This document shows positions 34,153 through 45,634 of a DNA stretch of 64,000 nucleotides, piece by piece. The stretch covers positions 6,573,992 to 6,637,991 of the forward strand of contig OZ022261.1 of assembly GCA_963978905.1 (NCBI GenBank). Direction: 5' to 3'. A program made the position numbers and the translations under genes. Source of the stretch: Trichostrongylus colubriformis. Taxonomy: Eukaryota; Nematoda; Chromadorea; Rhabditida; Trichostrongylidae. Position 1 is the first letter of the stretch. Every line of letters begins with the position of its first letter. Under the pieces are notes generated by a model. The model did no database searches and was not told the origin of the DNA. It saw only the letters and a program-made list of their open reading frames with translations.

Positions 34153-35994
34153 GGTGGACCCATTTCGCGTTGGTCAGAACATTCTCAGAGCTTCCTCATG
34201 GGTACTACTTGACGCTGATGTCATTGGACACTGAAAATGTGACTTCGATTCCATTCCAAACATTCCAAATACGAGAGTTACTAGCTGCGTAGGTGGACCA
34301 ATAGACCGAATATCATGGTTTCTCAACATCATCGTGAGCCAGCTGCTGACCATTGGCCCTGCGCACCTGACATATACGAGATTATCCCTTGATCACTTAC
34401 ACAGCGTTCAAATGTACCCTAGCTGCGTTGTAGAGTCATGCGCCGTCACCTCCTTCTACACAAGTGTCCAAAACGACATGGCCCTACAAGCATTGTCCGA
34501 AATGCTTAATAGGCATCATAGCAACATTAACACCTTTGGACTCGAGAGGAATCGCATCATGGCTCTGGACAAGGAGTGACTTAGTAACATATTCAAATGG
34601 TCAGGTTTCTACTACTCGCAAATAAAAAGTTTGGCTATGGGTCGGCGGCTTGCAACAGTTCTTGCGATACGATTTATGAGTAGAATTAAAGAACTGGTGC
34701 TGGATCGTATGCCACTGATGTACTTCAGAAACATCGATTACTATTTCATCATAACATCAACGTGGTCTGAGATGGGTGAATGCTTTCGCATTCTTAGCTA
34801 ACAATCTCAGTGCATCTAAGTCATTCGAGATCGAGAGACACCAACGAGTGGCTGGCTTCCCTACAACATCCAGGTAAAAGTGTTCGACGACATAATCAGC
34901 GTCGAGTGATACCGAGAATGATGCTCTAAGAATTTCCTGATCCACACGAAATCAGCCCATCCCGTCGCTGTAAAGAGAGCTGTTATAAAAACATGTTTAA
35001 GGCTACTGTAGCAGTGTGCACAGGTAGCGACGAAAGCCGAGAATCAGTCGCGCTGGCTTCCCGTATACTCAAAACGGCTATACTCGTACAACGTTAGAAC
35101 AGCACCTGATCATAGAAGGCGAGGAACGCTCTTCCAAAACCCCGCACCTTTGTGACTGCCCTTCATTTCTGACTCATTCTCCTCAACAATACGTCGATGC
35201 CTAGTTCGTGCTCAGCTTCAAAACGATGTCGTTCTTGTCAATATTCTGAATGACAATATTATGTCAGCTTGTACGAAACAGGCTCTTCCAGGAAAATGCG
35301 CAATTTGCCCCTACGGTAAGACAGGAGACTGTACAAAATCTGGTGTGGTTTATGAGATTTAATGTAGGGCTGCAATGGCAAGTATATTGGGGAGAACGTC
35401 CGCGTTTTGATAACGCGTATTAATGAGCATCCGGCCAGTAAGAGGAGGGGAACAGTAACAACTCCACTTGGAAGGCACAGGCGTGAACATCCTAGGGGGA
35501 ATGATTATGACGTGAAGTGCAAAATTCTGTCACATGAGACCAAGATTTCATCTGGAGACATTAGAAGCGGTTTGGATATCTGTAAGCAATCTAATAATGG
35601 ACATTAGAAATGAGTGTCCTTCATTAACAAGTGAATTCCTGCTGTTTGTACCGCTTCGTGGGTTAGTATGGTGTCGCAACTGACAGCTCCCTCTCTTTGT
35701 CATTTGCCAAACGCACATTATACTACCAGGAGTCGGTAGCGACGTCCTACCACTTACGGTGGATCACGGGGTCAGTTCAATTAATTTCTTTCGTTTATTC
35801 GACGTCTCCATGGATCGAATGAATAACTCCGAAATGCTAGAGGCTTTCGGCGCTTGTCCGGGTATATCAGGGTTCAGCGAACTTCGAGCCCCTTTTTAGG
35901 CCTCTGAAGACGACGAAAGGGTCGAAATGTCAGGCCGTTAATGAAATGGATCCACCTAAAATCCTCGTTCGGCAATGCAGCACACACGAATAAT
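33121..35994 (+). mobile_element. Penelope-like retroelement with 1 kb inverted arms
   Basis: The centre and right part encode, in broken frames, a reverse transcriptase and a GIY-YIG endonuclease region. Seen are AVTSFYTSVQND (RT motif A region) at about 34442, AMGRRLATVLAIRFMS at 34635, YFRNIDYYF in place of the usual Y-x-DD motif near 34725, LPGKCAICPYGKTGDCTKSG at 35285-35345, and RINEHPASKRR with TPLGRHRREHPRGNDYDVKC at 35411-35520. The order RT then Cys-rich linker then GIY-YIG is that of Penelope-like elements. The left arm (33121-34152) is an inverted copy of the right arm (34968-35994), as often found for these elements. The altered RT catalytic motif and many stops show it is dead. 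Confidence 0.8.
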
Positions 35995-36910
35995 TTGTCC
36001 TTTTTGCTCTTTAATAAACTGTCAATTAGAATGGACGTATTGCAGGAAACGGTCGAAATTCCAAAGAAAAAAAAATGAAAAAAAGGAATCCGAGCCCACG
36101 AATTTTTGGAAGTGGGTCTATCACTTTTTTCCTATGTGCCAAATCTAATAGCATAAGTTGCAGAACTGAGTTGAAGCGTTTAGGACGATTCCGCCAAAAT
36201 AAATTATGGATGTAGAGTGGTGAAATGCACCGTACAGGTGGTGCCGAAAAAAGTAATTTTTCTCTCCCATTTTCGACTCTACTTTGGTCGAACTTCAGCA
36301 AATTCTGACGAGGTATTTTCATCCCCAAATTCCAGAGCAGACCCCGCTCTCTCAATATACTCCGTAACAGCCTTCTGCACGAGCAGGAACGAGAATTTCA
36401 TTCGAGTGAACAAGATGTGCCACCTCAACTGGGCAAAATCCAAAATTTCCTCGCCCTCGTTCCAACCTCTAAGGTCTGTTCACTTTGGGTACCTAAGGTG
36501 ATACATATTGGGTAGTGTTCCTTAACATCCCGTTCTTCCCGGGTTCCCAGCGCCCTTTGTTTCCAGCAACCAGAACGTGCCGTTACCACTGAAACCTCTC
36601 CGAAGGCAGGTTTGAGGGATGAGAAATGATGCTTCGGATCATAGCAACGTTGTCCAAGCAGCAAGGGCTCTTTGACTTCCATAAATCAGAGGGCCATCCT
36701 AAGGAAGCTTCCCACAAAAGGCCCACCGGAACCCGCTCCGCTGTTTTAAGCGGACCTTGATACCGTAAGTGCTCTGAAGCCCGACTGCACCTGGCTCCGT
36801 AGTTTGATGAAGGTGAAAGTAGTGTGTCTCAGCTTGCTCCTCTTTCTAGAAGAACATTTTTGGGAATAGTTCCCATGCTCTCCCTTGTTGAAACCTCGAC
36901 ATAGTTGTCG
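35995..36910. other. Gene-free DNA next to the Penelope-like element
   Basis: No supported gene. A long minus frame at 36355-36026 has no splice context or recognised motif. Confidence 0.35.
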
Positions 36911-37115
36911 ATTGTTTTTCTTTTGTATGCCAACACGAGGTTAGATGTGGACCTTTATTGGCCTAACGTTTCGACCTTCTCGTCTTCTTCAGAGGCTTGG
37001 AGATGGCTCAAAGCTTCGAGCCATCTTCAGGCCTCTAAAGAAGACGAGAAGGTCGAAACGTTAGGCCAATAAAGGTCCACATCTAACCTCGTGTTGGCAT
37101 ACAAAAGAAAAACAA
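36911..37115. repeat. Near-perfect 205-bp palindrome, Penelope-end relic
   Basis: Arms of about 100 bp: ATTGTTTTTCTTTTGTATGC, then the complement of GTTAGGCCAATAAAGGTCC. They meet at a centre near AAGCTTCGAGCC. The motif GACGAGAAGGTCGAAACG parallels GACGAAAGGGTCGAAATG in the Penelope-like arms at 33190 and 35905, so the palindrome is probably two inverted element ends. Confidence 0.75.
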
Positions 37116-37955
37116 TTTTTGGGAATATTCTGCCCCACTACTTTTATCTCTTTCGTTTCCTTATGTTTTGTGTACTTGGCGGATGTGTGCCGTGAGCAAA
37201 ACTACTTTTTTGGCACCCCTTGTATGCTACATTTTACGCGATTCTGAGATATGTACATGGGTTGAAGGCAAGGGTTCTAAGTCGATTCGAAGTCTGACAA
37301 GATGGCGATCCTCTGCTAGTAATCCTTGGGTGATATCTATACAGCTCTCAACTTCCTGTTACGTACTCAAATAATCGTTTCCCAGAGCTACCTGTGTTCT
37401 TCTTATGAAAAGTCCCGAAGAGAAGTCGTTTCATCGTAGAAACTACAACGCCGCGATCGACCGCAGCGCCTGAGGGGAGAGACGCGCATCGTGGCGCGCT
37501 TTATGAAAATTTGATTTCGAGTCTGATTTCCACTTTATAATGGGCTCTGGTGTTTTCATCGCACGATTCACATTTTTATTCGAAGGCACAAATTTTCTCA
37601 TCGGTATGACCTCTGATATGAACTAATACCGTTCTAGTTCAACAGTGACCCAACAGTGGACCACCCAATTTCTTGAGAACTCATCGAAATTCCTCTTCTC
37701 TGAGACTCCTGCATAATCTGTGTGCGTTACTAAAAATCTCTAAATATAATCGCCATGGAAAAGAAGTATGAAAACAGTTAAATTCTTCTTGGATAGGCGC
37801 CTACCTCCTATTGGCTAAACCCTCGTGGTGGGTTCACCTACTATTGCTTGTACTCAATTCGTTTTCGTCTGCGATTACTAAAATGCGAAAGTGTAACCAT
37901 TCCATTTACTTGCTAATATCTCTTTTGCCGCTTCCTGAAACTTCAAGCAAATAAC
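37116..37955. other. Upstream region of PPP4R2-like gene A
   Basis: No gene was seen. The plus-strand promoter of gene A should be here. Confidence 0.35.
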
Positions 37956-37966
37956 TTCAATTCCAG
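37956..37966 (+). promoter_or_regulatory. Probable trans-splice acceptor of PPP4R2-like gene A
   Basis: TTCAATTCCAG ends nine bases before the start ATG, with TCTGTTGGA between. No upstream coding exon is needed. Confidence 0.5.
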
Positions 37967-37975
37967 TCTGTTGGA

Positions 37976-40900
37976 ATGCCTCGTCTCAAGAAACACGCCG
38001 GCGTCCGTGCAAATGTGAGCAAAACAGGTGAGCCTCTCCTATTTGATTCTAGTTTCTGGTAAGAAATGAAGGCCACTTTGCTCAAGAGTCAATCAGAAAT
38101 CTTACCTGTTTATAAATAGGTAGCCAGTTATGGTAGAGGTCACTAGTAATGCTAATTGAAACTACGTCACGTGCTTTACGGTCAACCCTGACTGCACCAA
38201 TCTATAGTGCAATAGTGTTGATTGCAAAGTCACACATGTAGGGTAATAAGTTTGAAAGGGAGTCCTGCATGGGACGAACCAAATGTCCTTTTTTAAAAAA
38301 CCGTCTTTGTGGAAGTGTTAAGTTGATCTCGGTTGATCTATCTTAGTTGATGTATCTTAAGCTGGTCAACCGCGCCATTCCTCTAACGCCCATTACTGCG
38401 AGTAGCCGGTTTCCTTGTGAGTGTGAGGTTTTGCGCGTGGAACGTATTTATACAAAGTTTCTGGGTAAAATCTATCTCTTGGCATCACTCCACTGCAACG
38501 CGGGTATTTCTGTGTAAGATTTCAGGGTAATCTTGCCGTTTAAGGAATAACCCCAGTTCATGCGTCGAACAATTCAGTGGAAGTGAATGAAGAGGCAACT
38601 CCTCCTAGTATTCCTGAAAAGAATGAAGAAGCTACAACCCTACCCACTATCTCTGAATGTAATGAAGACGATACTGACGAATACTACTACCGTCCATTAT
38701 CACCGGAACCTGATTTAACCGTGGAAGACGTTATGTACTTTGAGTATATGGAAAATGTTGCAAGCGTTGGCTCATCGTATCTTCCGTGGGATGAAGTCAG
38801 TCGTGATTTTCCGGCATTTTTTGAGGTATCTATTCGTACATATTTGGCTAGTAAGGTTTGCTAAATATTCACCAGTTCTTATTTAAGAGGTTCTTCAATA
38901 GAACGTGTAGATACTACGACAGATTCACTATCTTTCCAACAGACTTGAGTCCAAATTCAGAAAATCGATGCATTTACAAATTTATTATCGAGAAAGTACA
39001 AAAATTCGACGACTTCCCATTTACTTGGAGAAGGTGAGGTTGTTTGTGCGTTGCTTCCCATCGTTTGATCTGTAACATAATTCTTTTTCTTCAGAGTTTG
39101 TGTAAGGCGGGAACTTTATTTATGGCAGTTTTGGATCACATTGCAGTACCAGAGAGTTTGCTGTTGCTCGTGAAAATATTTAAAAGATTTGAAAGCGTAC
39201 TTATTGATAGCTATTTTCGGGAGCCCATTGTGTTACTTAGCCAGTATGGCATGAACACGGGTATGGTGGGTAAAAATGCAACCAAATGCAAATGCAAAAT
39301 GCAATCATTTCAGAAATACCGTATCGAGCAAGGTTTGTCAGGATTTTCTCGTAGATGTGTCTCCATTCAGTGGATTCAAGACTATATAGGCACCTGAATC
39401 GATTTAATTCACTGATCTGGGAGAAACGCACTGTTCCCCACACTCGCATAATTCACGGGCGGAGCGATTTCTGCAGCTGTCCAATTACGGCCTTTTCTTG
39501 TCGATCAACTCGCCGCCCACTTTTCTCTGCATATCGTATCACGCTCCAGGTACACCCATTTGAAAGGGTGTAACCGTAAGACCATCCATGACCCAGCCTT
39601 TCGATGATATTCGCTTACATCGCTGGAATTGTGGCAAATACGGCGGTATGGGAACTGTGATTTATGGGTAGTCGGTGTTCGCCATCAAGAGGCTTTTTAT
39701 GTGCACATTGCCTAGCGCTGAAAAACCTACCGGATGAACGGGCGTAACTCATGAAAGCCAAATCATTACGTGGTCAAGGAGTGTGTACCTTCAGTCAGGA
39801 TTTCGCAACCCGACGAGTTGCGTGTGACGCGATGCGTGCCAACAAGGAGTTCCGCTGTAAATGGGTCCTAGTGCGAGTAGCGCGTGAGAGGAGAAAAATC
39901 ACGGAACGCCTACCGACAACGATCCTCTAATAGTGACTTTATGATGGATAATCCTATTACCACTGCACGTTAGCGAATGGCTCTTTTTCAGGTTCTGTGA
40001 AATACTTATTAATCCTACTAGATACTATAAAAGGATGATATCGCTCATGCGTGGCCTTGAACGTGTGATAAATGTGGAATCGACAATTTCGTTAAATAGC
40101 GAAAGCAAGGCAAAAGATGCTGAGGAAGAGGAGTGTATACAACATCTGGAATCACTCTTCTTCAAGGTAACAATTTTTCGAACAGAATTTTAGGATTCTT
40201 TTGTAGTTTCCTGCATGAGTTGAAAGGGGAGAATGTAGATGGTACATTTCTTCACCGTACAGTATCATTCCAAACACCATACGCATAGGGGGAGGGGGGT
40301 GGGGCGAGTACATCGTAGAATTCTTTGACGACGTGCGTAACTCTCTAATTGGTGAGCATCACTGCCACTCATCTGAACCTCAATTGCCCCAGGCTCCTTG
40401 GGCTTTTCGCCTCTTCAAAGTGGGCTGATTGGCAGCAGATTTGCTTGGTTGGTCAGAAATGTTAGGTTTCAGGCTTGATTATCGCCGTTCCTCCCCACTA
40501 CAAAAGAAAAGCCAAATAGACATGAATGAATGGATATGGAACGCAGTTGTTTCTTCCGAAGCTACGATCCGCACGATCGCGCAATTGCATACGTCGTCGT
40601 GCGCACTCTCACTAACGCGTGCTAATTTTTCTCCGCAACGCACGGCCTGTGAATGGTAGCAGACTACTAGTAAGGTGAAATAGCATGCTCAGGTGAGAGT
40701 GCGCTCGATGCTACCTCAGCCTTACAACGGTTAAATTGGACAATTAACCAACCACGTATTTGCCGTCATTACTCATGATCTCTCTTACCTATCCACTGCA
40801 GTATGATTCCATTTCGCCAAATATCACCAGGTTTGGACAAGGAAATTGTTGGGCTCGCCTTCAAAGTGTCAGTCATCGTTGAAGATGACTCTTTTACTTA

Positions 40901-43096
40901 GATGAGCTGCGACCAGAAAAAGGTGACAGTCGGTTAGCGAAAGGTTGGACGGTGCTGTGGGTTCTCCTGCACCTCTAAATCGAGCCTATAGAGATGAGTC
41001 TGTATTATATTTGCGTTTTGAGGTTGGTCCAGCCCTGTCTACGGGGCCTTCAACCATATTTTGTACAGTGGAGAAACTTTTCGGTAATATTTGATTGTTG
41101 ATTCGACGAGATGTGAAACAGAACGAATAAAATGTGGCGGGAACATAGACGCCAACCCAACGGCAGTGAATTCAACCCTCAAATGTTAAATATCTTGGTT
41201 GTTGCTTCACAAGTTCACATACCGATCTTCAGTATGACTTTTCAGAAGGACGGTGAAGATGACATTGAGTGGAATACGATAGACATGAAGGACTATGAAA
41301 TGGATGGCTGTATCGAGGACGATGTTGCAAGCGATAGATGTAAGTATTTAAATTGTTATTTGTACAGTCACATGCGGCCATAAACGATGGGGTTTTATAG
41401 CGGAATCGTTGTTGTCCTTATCATACCTCCTAATGATAATTTTACTCACAAAAAACGCGTTATAAGCTGACGTAAAAAGAACTATGGCCACCACTTCGGC
41501 TCGGCGTGGTTAAATCGACTACACTGAGGCTGCGATCAGTGTCCTGTGCACGTTTTTCTATCATTATTATTATTACGTATATTATTTTCTATTCTATTAT
41601 TATTCTTTTCTATTATTATTATATTATTGTTATTATATTGTTTATATTATATATGTTTCTATTATTATTATTGGCGCTACGGGAGTTAGGGAGGGGGCCA
41701 CTCGACAAAACCATAAGTTGCGCCCAATTTCTGCTTATAGGCACTCTCAAGGTTATTTTATGTCTAGATACACTAACTAAGAAAACGAAACAATTATTCC
41801 TTCATTAGTATATAACGAGAAATTTTATTCAACTTGTCTAAACAACTACTTACGCGTATTCGCCTAAGCCTAGGGAAAGGGAATCTCCTCCTCCAAGGCT
41901 TAGGTTAACATAGGATAAGAAAGAAAGCACGAATTCGCTTCATAAGAATCGTTTCTTTGTAAAGTTCGAACCCGATTCGGCAGGCGCTATGACTTCTCTG
42001 CGCTCTAACATAGCGTTAGAGACGCAGAGCACAGTGCGCTGCCCCCCCCCTAACTCCAGTAGCACCTTATTATTATATTATTTTCTATTATTATTATTCA
42101 TTATTACTATATTATTAGGTTGATCGGAAAGTTTTGATAGGGTTGAGATTTTTTCTGTTACTCAGCAAGTAATGCAGGCTAATTAACAATATAATAACCA
42201 TCGTTAGTTATAACATTGTCCCACCTAAAGAGCAGGTCAGCGATTTTCTTCTCCCAGAATTAGGAGGATTAGGAGTCAAAGAAGTCACCGACCACTTGTT
42301 CAAGGTGACGAATTTTTTTCTGCTAGGAAAGCCTTAGGGGGCCGGAACAGGTGGTAATCTGAGGGGGCAGTATCAGGTGAATAGGGTGCATGTGAAACCA
42401 TGTCCCAACCCAGCTCCTCCAATTTTGCACGGGTCTCTTTACCCATGTGAGGGACCCGGGCAAAATTGGAAAAGCGAAGTTGGGACAAGGTTCCACATCC
42501 ATCCTATTCCCCTAGTATTGTTCCTTCAGATTACCACTTGTTCCGGCCTCCTAGGGCTTTCCTAGCAAAAAAAAAATCGTCAACTATGACCACCTTGGAC
42601 AAGTGTCGGTGACTTCTTTGACTCCTAACCCTCCTAATTCTGGGAGAAGAAAATCGCTGACCTGCTCTTTAGGTGGGACAATGTTATAACTAACGATGTT
42701 TATTATATTGTTGATTAGCCTGCATTACTTGCTGAGTTGTAAAATAAAATAGAAAAAAATCTCAACCCTATCAAAACTTTCCGATCAACCTAATATATTA
42801 TTATAACGATCACCATTATTTTAGCATCTTTTTGGGATTCTGATTCAAGTGAAGAGCTAGACGATGATGATTGGGATAGTGAAAACGTGGAGCCGATTGG
42901 TGATCGCGTGCCACGTGGGAAGAAACGCCGCTATGAGGAAGATGAGTCCGAGGAATCTGGTTCTCCCCCACGCACTCAGAGCATCTATGATGTGAACTTC
43001 GATGATGATGATGACGATGATGACGTGCGCAGTAGCCGTGGTGATCACGAAGACGATGGTAATGATGACTCTGTTGATAATGACGACGATTTTTAA
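37976..43096 (+). CDS. PPP4R2: PPP4R2-like protein A (PP4 regulatory subunit 2 family), six exons
   Basis: PPP4R2 binds the PP4 catalytic subunit and directs it, mainly in the nucleus. Exons: 37976-38027, 38578-38825, 38888-39033, 39992-40166, 41246-41339, 42825-43096, joining in frame to 328 aa. The family core reads YLPWDEVSRDFPAFFERFF, then KFDDFPFTWRRFCEILINP and MRGLERVINVE, matching the conserved W-x(5) and PFT-xx-R-xCE-L regions of the family. The 146-nt third and 175-nt fourth exons have exactly the lengths seen in gene B. The C-terminal part is acidic (DDDDWDSENVE, a run of eight Asp) with a basic GKKRRYEED patch likely to act in nuclear import. Intron 5 contains a mariner foldback element. 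An AATAAA lies at 43492-43497. The 117-aa frame inside intron 3 (39044-39397) is not used. Confidence 0.85.
39797..39900. mobile_element. MITE, family S, fragment in intron 3 of gene A
   Basis: The stretch CAGTCAGGATTTCGCAACCC, then GACGAGTTGCG, matches one end of family S (21543-21758). The other end is missing. Confidence 0.4.
41550..41670. repeat. ATT-rich microsatellite in intron 5 of gene A
   Basis: Imperfect TTA/TTC repeats, continued on the far side at 42067-42113. These AT-rich tracts flank the mariner foldback and gave false open frames. Confidence 0.7.
42115..42793. mobile_element. Mariner foldback element in an intron
   Basis: Both ends are TTAGGTTGATCGGAAAGTTT in inverted orientation, flanked by TA duplications. 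Each arm of about 330 bp carries the 3' part of a mariner transposase. The left arm on minus reads ELGWDMVSHAPYSPDTAPSD then YHLFRPPKAFLAEKN. The right arm on plus reads SDYHLFRPPRAFLAKKK. The normal 5' half of the transposase is absent. This is an inverted duplication of the element's 3' half rather than a simple internal deletion. Confidence 0.8.
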
Positions 43097-43770
43097 ATGA
43101 CAAACAAGTTTCTACGGATTTTTATTTACAAGTTTGCTGTTTTCTGTATGTAAGGCTACATATCTAGCTCTACCTGTCTGTCACCCAGTGTTACACATAC
43201 TCGCTACTGTGTCATGGTTTCGCTTGAAGTAATGTTTATTCAGCGTGGTCGACTGAAGGCTTGCTGATGATCCTGTGAATGAACATCGACTTTTCCTATA
43301 TTTCTCGTTTTTTGGTTTTCATTTGTTGTGTTTTGAGTTCAATCACTCGTTAAACGATCACTTTCAGCCTGATTGTTAGATTTTTGTCTGTTGAATTTCT
43401 ATTGCATGATTTCTTGTATGAACGGAGTAATGAAATTCTCCTTAACCTGTCACTATTGTTAATTGAGCTTGTTCGACATGTAATAAAGATGAGTAGTGTT
43501 CTGGTAATAATACGTATCATGAAAATGTATCATGTATCATGTATCATATCTATTATTGTGCGTTTGAAAGCGTTCAATCACCCATTGGTGCACATTCCTG
43601 GTAATCCGAAGTAGAATCGTATGAGCCGTCCAGGCTTAGTCTTCAGCTTTCGTCAAAGTGCACCAGGCTTTTCCTAATTACTCTTTATGAAGTGGTTATA
43701 TGCACCCATTGCCATACTCCGATTACCTTCTTGGGGTCATGCTCCAGTAATATGCAGTCGCACCCTTATT
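43097..43770. other. 3' flank of gene A
   Basis: Holds the probable 3' UTR with an AATAAA at 43492 and a short ATGTATC repeat at 43524-43548. No gene. Confidence 0.4.
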
Positions 43771-43893
43771 GTGGATCACGGCGCTACATCCATGTGAACC
43801 CACGCTAGGCACGCCATTCCTGTCAAGCTGACCAATAAGGAGCTCAAGAGGGCGTGACCAATGCGGGTTCGTGAAGGTGTAGCGCGTTAAGGG
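43771..43893. mobile_element. Small MITE, family T
   Basis: Inverted ends GCGCTACATCCATG and GAAGGTGTAGCGC, with a GGGCGTGACC block. A related element is at 53808-53925, where GTGCTACACC and GGATGTAGCGCC flank GGCCACGCCCACC. Confidence 0.5.
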
Positions 43894-44088
43894 AGTTAGC
43901 GAGAGGGCAGTACACCGTGCTCTACGTCTCTAATGCTTTGGTAAGAGCACAGAGAGGTCATGGCGCTGACCAAATCGGACTCGAATTTTGCAAAGAAACA
44001 GTTTTGATAAAGCGGATTCGTGTTTTTTCTACTCTGTGTGGGCCTAAGCCTGAAGAGGTTCCCTTTCTCTGGGTTCAGGCAAGTGCGC

Positions 44089-44314
44089 TTAGGCCGCGGT
44101 CATACTTTGCGTTGTCTGCGGCAGGGCGTGGCCGCGTATCTTGCGTCTCCACACTGCCTCGTTGCCTGCGTCATCTCTGCACCTCCCCCGTGCCACTCTC
44201 TCACAGGCAGCGAGAGGGAGGTGCAGAGATGACGCAGGCAACGAGGCAGTGTGGAGACGCAAGATACGCGGCCACGCCCTGCCGCAGACAACGCAAAGTA
44301 TGGCCGCGGCCTTA
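44089..44314. mobile_element. MITE, family Q, near-perfect palindrome
   Basis: Arms of about 100 bp are almost identical: TTAGGCCGCGGTCATACTTT at the left and AAAGTATGGCCGCGGCCTTAA at the right, with CGTGGCCGCGTATCTTGCGT and its complement inside. The spacer is about 25 bp (CCGTGCCACTCTCTCACAGG). It is the best preserved copy and shows the element is a true foldback. Confidence 0.8.
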
Positions 44315-44465
44315 AGTGGTTGTTCAGTCTAATGGGAACAAGTTTCCCGTGATATATTGGGAGAAGTATGATTTATTCGTTTCCTTGGTTAGTTAGTGTA
44401 TGTAGGCATAAAGTAATCTCGAGAGCACCTGCAAGCAGAAGTTGGGCGCCTAGGCTTTTGACGAG

Positions 44466-44660
44466 TGCCCCCCCCCCAACCCCTTAGGCCGCCGTCAGAC
44501 CGCAATTCTGCGATTTTGCGGTGCCGCGGCTCTGCACACGAAGTTGCGGTATTGCACAAGCTCAAGGTCGTAGTATCGCGTGTGGAAGCGCGACGCCGCA
44601 AAATCGCAAAATTGTGGTTTTGCGGCGTCGCGCTCGATCGAGCATCGTGTTGAGGCGAAC
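44466..44660. mobile_element. Palindromic repeat, MITE-like
   Basis: CGCAATTCTGCGATTTTGCGG near 44501 is mirrored by CGCCGCAAAATCGCAAAATT near 44590, and GCGTGTGGAAGCGCGACGCC by GGCGTCGCGCTCGATCG. A poly-C run lies at 44469-44477. It shares only GC-rich style with the other families. Confidence 0.45.
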
Positions 44661-45596
44661 TACGCCAGTGTGACTCCCTCTCCTTCTCCAAGAAGGGTCC
44701 CCATGTCTACATAGACCTCAGTCACTTCATTCTTCTCTAGTTACTCCCTGTGCTTCTATGGTATTCTACACGGAAATAAGATTTTGGGTGTATGTGACCT
44801 ATTTCCAAATGGTCATAACCTCTTGAAAGATAAATATTTGTTAACGAGTAAATAGCATATACGATGGCATAGTATGGTGACAACTTGAGTTTGTTGCAAG
44901 TCCTGTAGTTCCTTCAGTGAGGTTCTGTAAAAAAAATTCAGCAAATTCAAAATGCCGCCATCTGAACGTACGTCGCCTGCTTTGAAAGAGATACCTAACT
45001 TTGTCGTCTCATCTACGGCTCTCCACTTCTTTTTTGCTAAAAGAAGCTTAATCGAGCGTAATCCACATCATGTTGCCAGAGTTTGCGAATGAGGCAATTT
45101 GTCAAGGATCTTCACCTTGCTCTAAGAAAATACGAAAGGACTTTCGTTTCTCTGTTGTTCAGATTAGTGGTTGCAAGTAGCGCGCTCCATCGTCGACCGC
45201 AGTGCAGACGCACGCGTGTGGAAAAATCAGGTCCCTTGGTATTCATTTTTACTTTGAGTATTTCCGTCCTCTCGCACAGAATCCTTCCTTGAAATATCAT
45301 TAACTTCCTTGCTTATATGCACACTTCTATTGTTACTGATATTCTTCATCTTAGTCAGTGACAAGGAAGTATTGAGCGGGTAAAGTTCGTTTTTCAGACT
45401 TGTGCACCTTTTCCCGTTCTCTTTGCATACATAAAGTTTTAGTGAAATGATTTTCTATTTCTTCTTCTTTTCCTTGCTACCCTTCATTTTTACTTATCTA
45501 TTGGTCATGCGTGGCAATTGCAAACGTAGGAATTTTCAGTGCTTCAGTACCCGAATAGTGAAAAGCTCACCTTTTGTATGTATTCTTATTCACCTT
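44661..45596. other. Upstream region of the MRGBP gene
   Basis: No gene was supported. The long hydrophobic plus frame beginning at 45447 runs into the MRGBP exons in the same frame but lacks support and crosses their splice sites. Confidence 0.35.
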
Positions 45597-45604
45597 TTTC
45601 ACAG
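45597..45604 (+). promoter_or_regulatory. Probable trans-splice acceptor of the MRGBP gene
   Basis: TTTTCACAG ends at 45604, thirty bases before the ATG at 45635. Confidence 0.45.
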
Positions 45605-45634
45605 TGTTGATTCCTGTGATCGCACATTGCAACA

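Noticed and set aside
39044..39397. 117-codon frame in intron 3 of PPP4R2-like gene A
   Set aside because: It has an acceptor-like TTCTTCAG but no matching phase or donor, and exons 3 and 4 join perfectly without it (AG|G making the Arg of WRRFCE).
41506..41808. 100-codon frame rich in Ile, Tyr and Leu
   Set aside because: It is a translation of the ATT microsatellite in intron 5 of gene A.
42115..42793. An intact mariner transposase
   Set aside because: Only the C-terminal third is present, twice and inverted, with stops.
42816..43103. His- and Arg-rich frame on minus
   Set aside because: It is the shadow of the acidic last exon of PPP4R2-like gene A.
44020..44332. Several overlapping frames on both strands
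   Set aside because: They are translations of the family Q palindrome.
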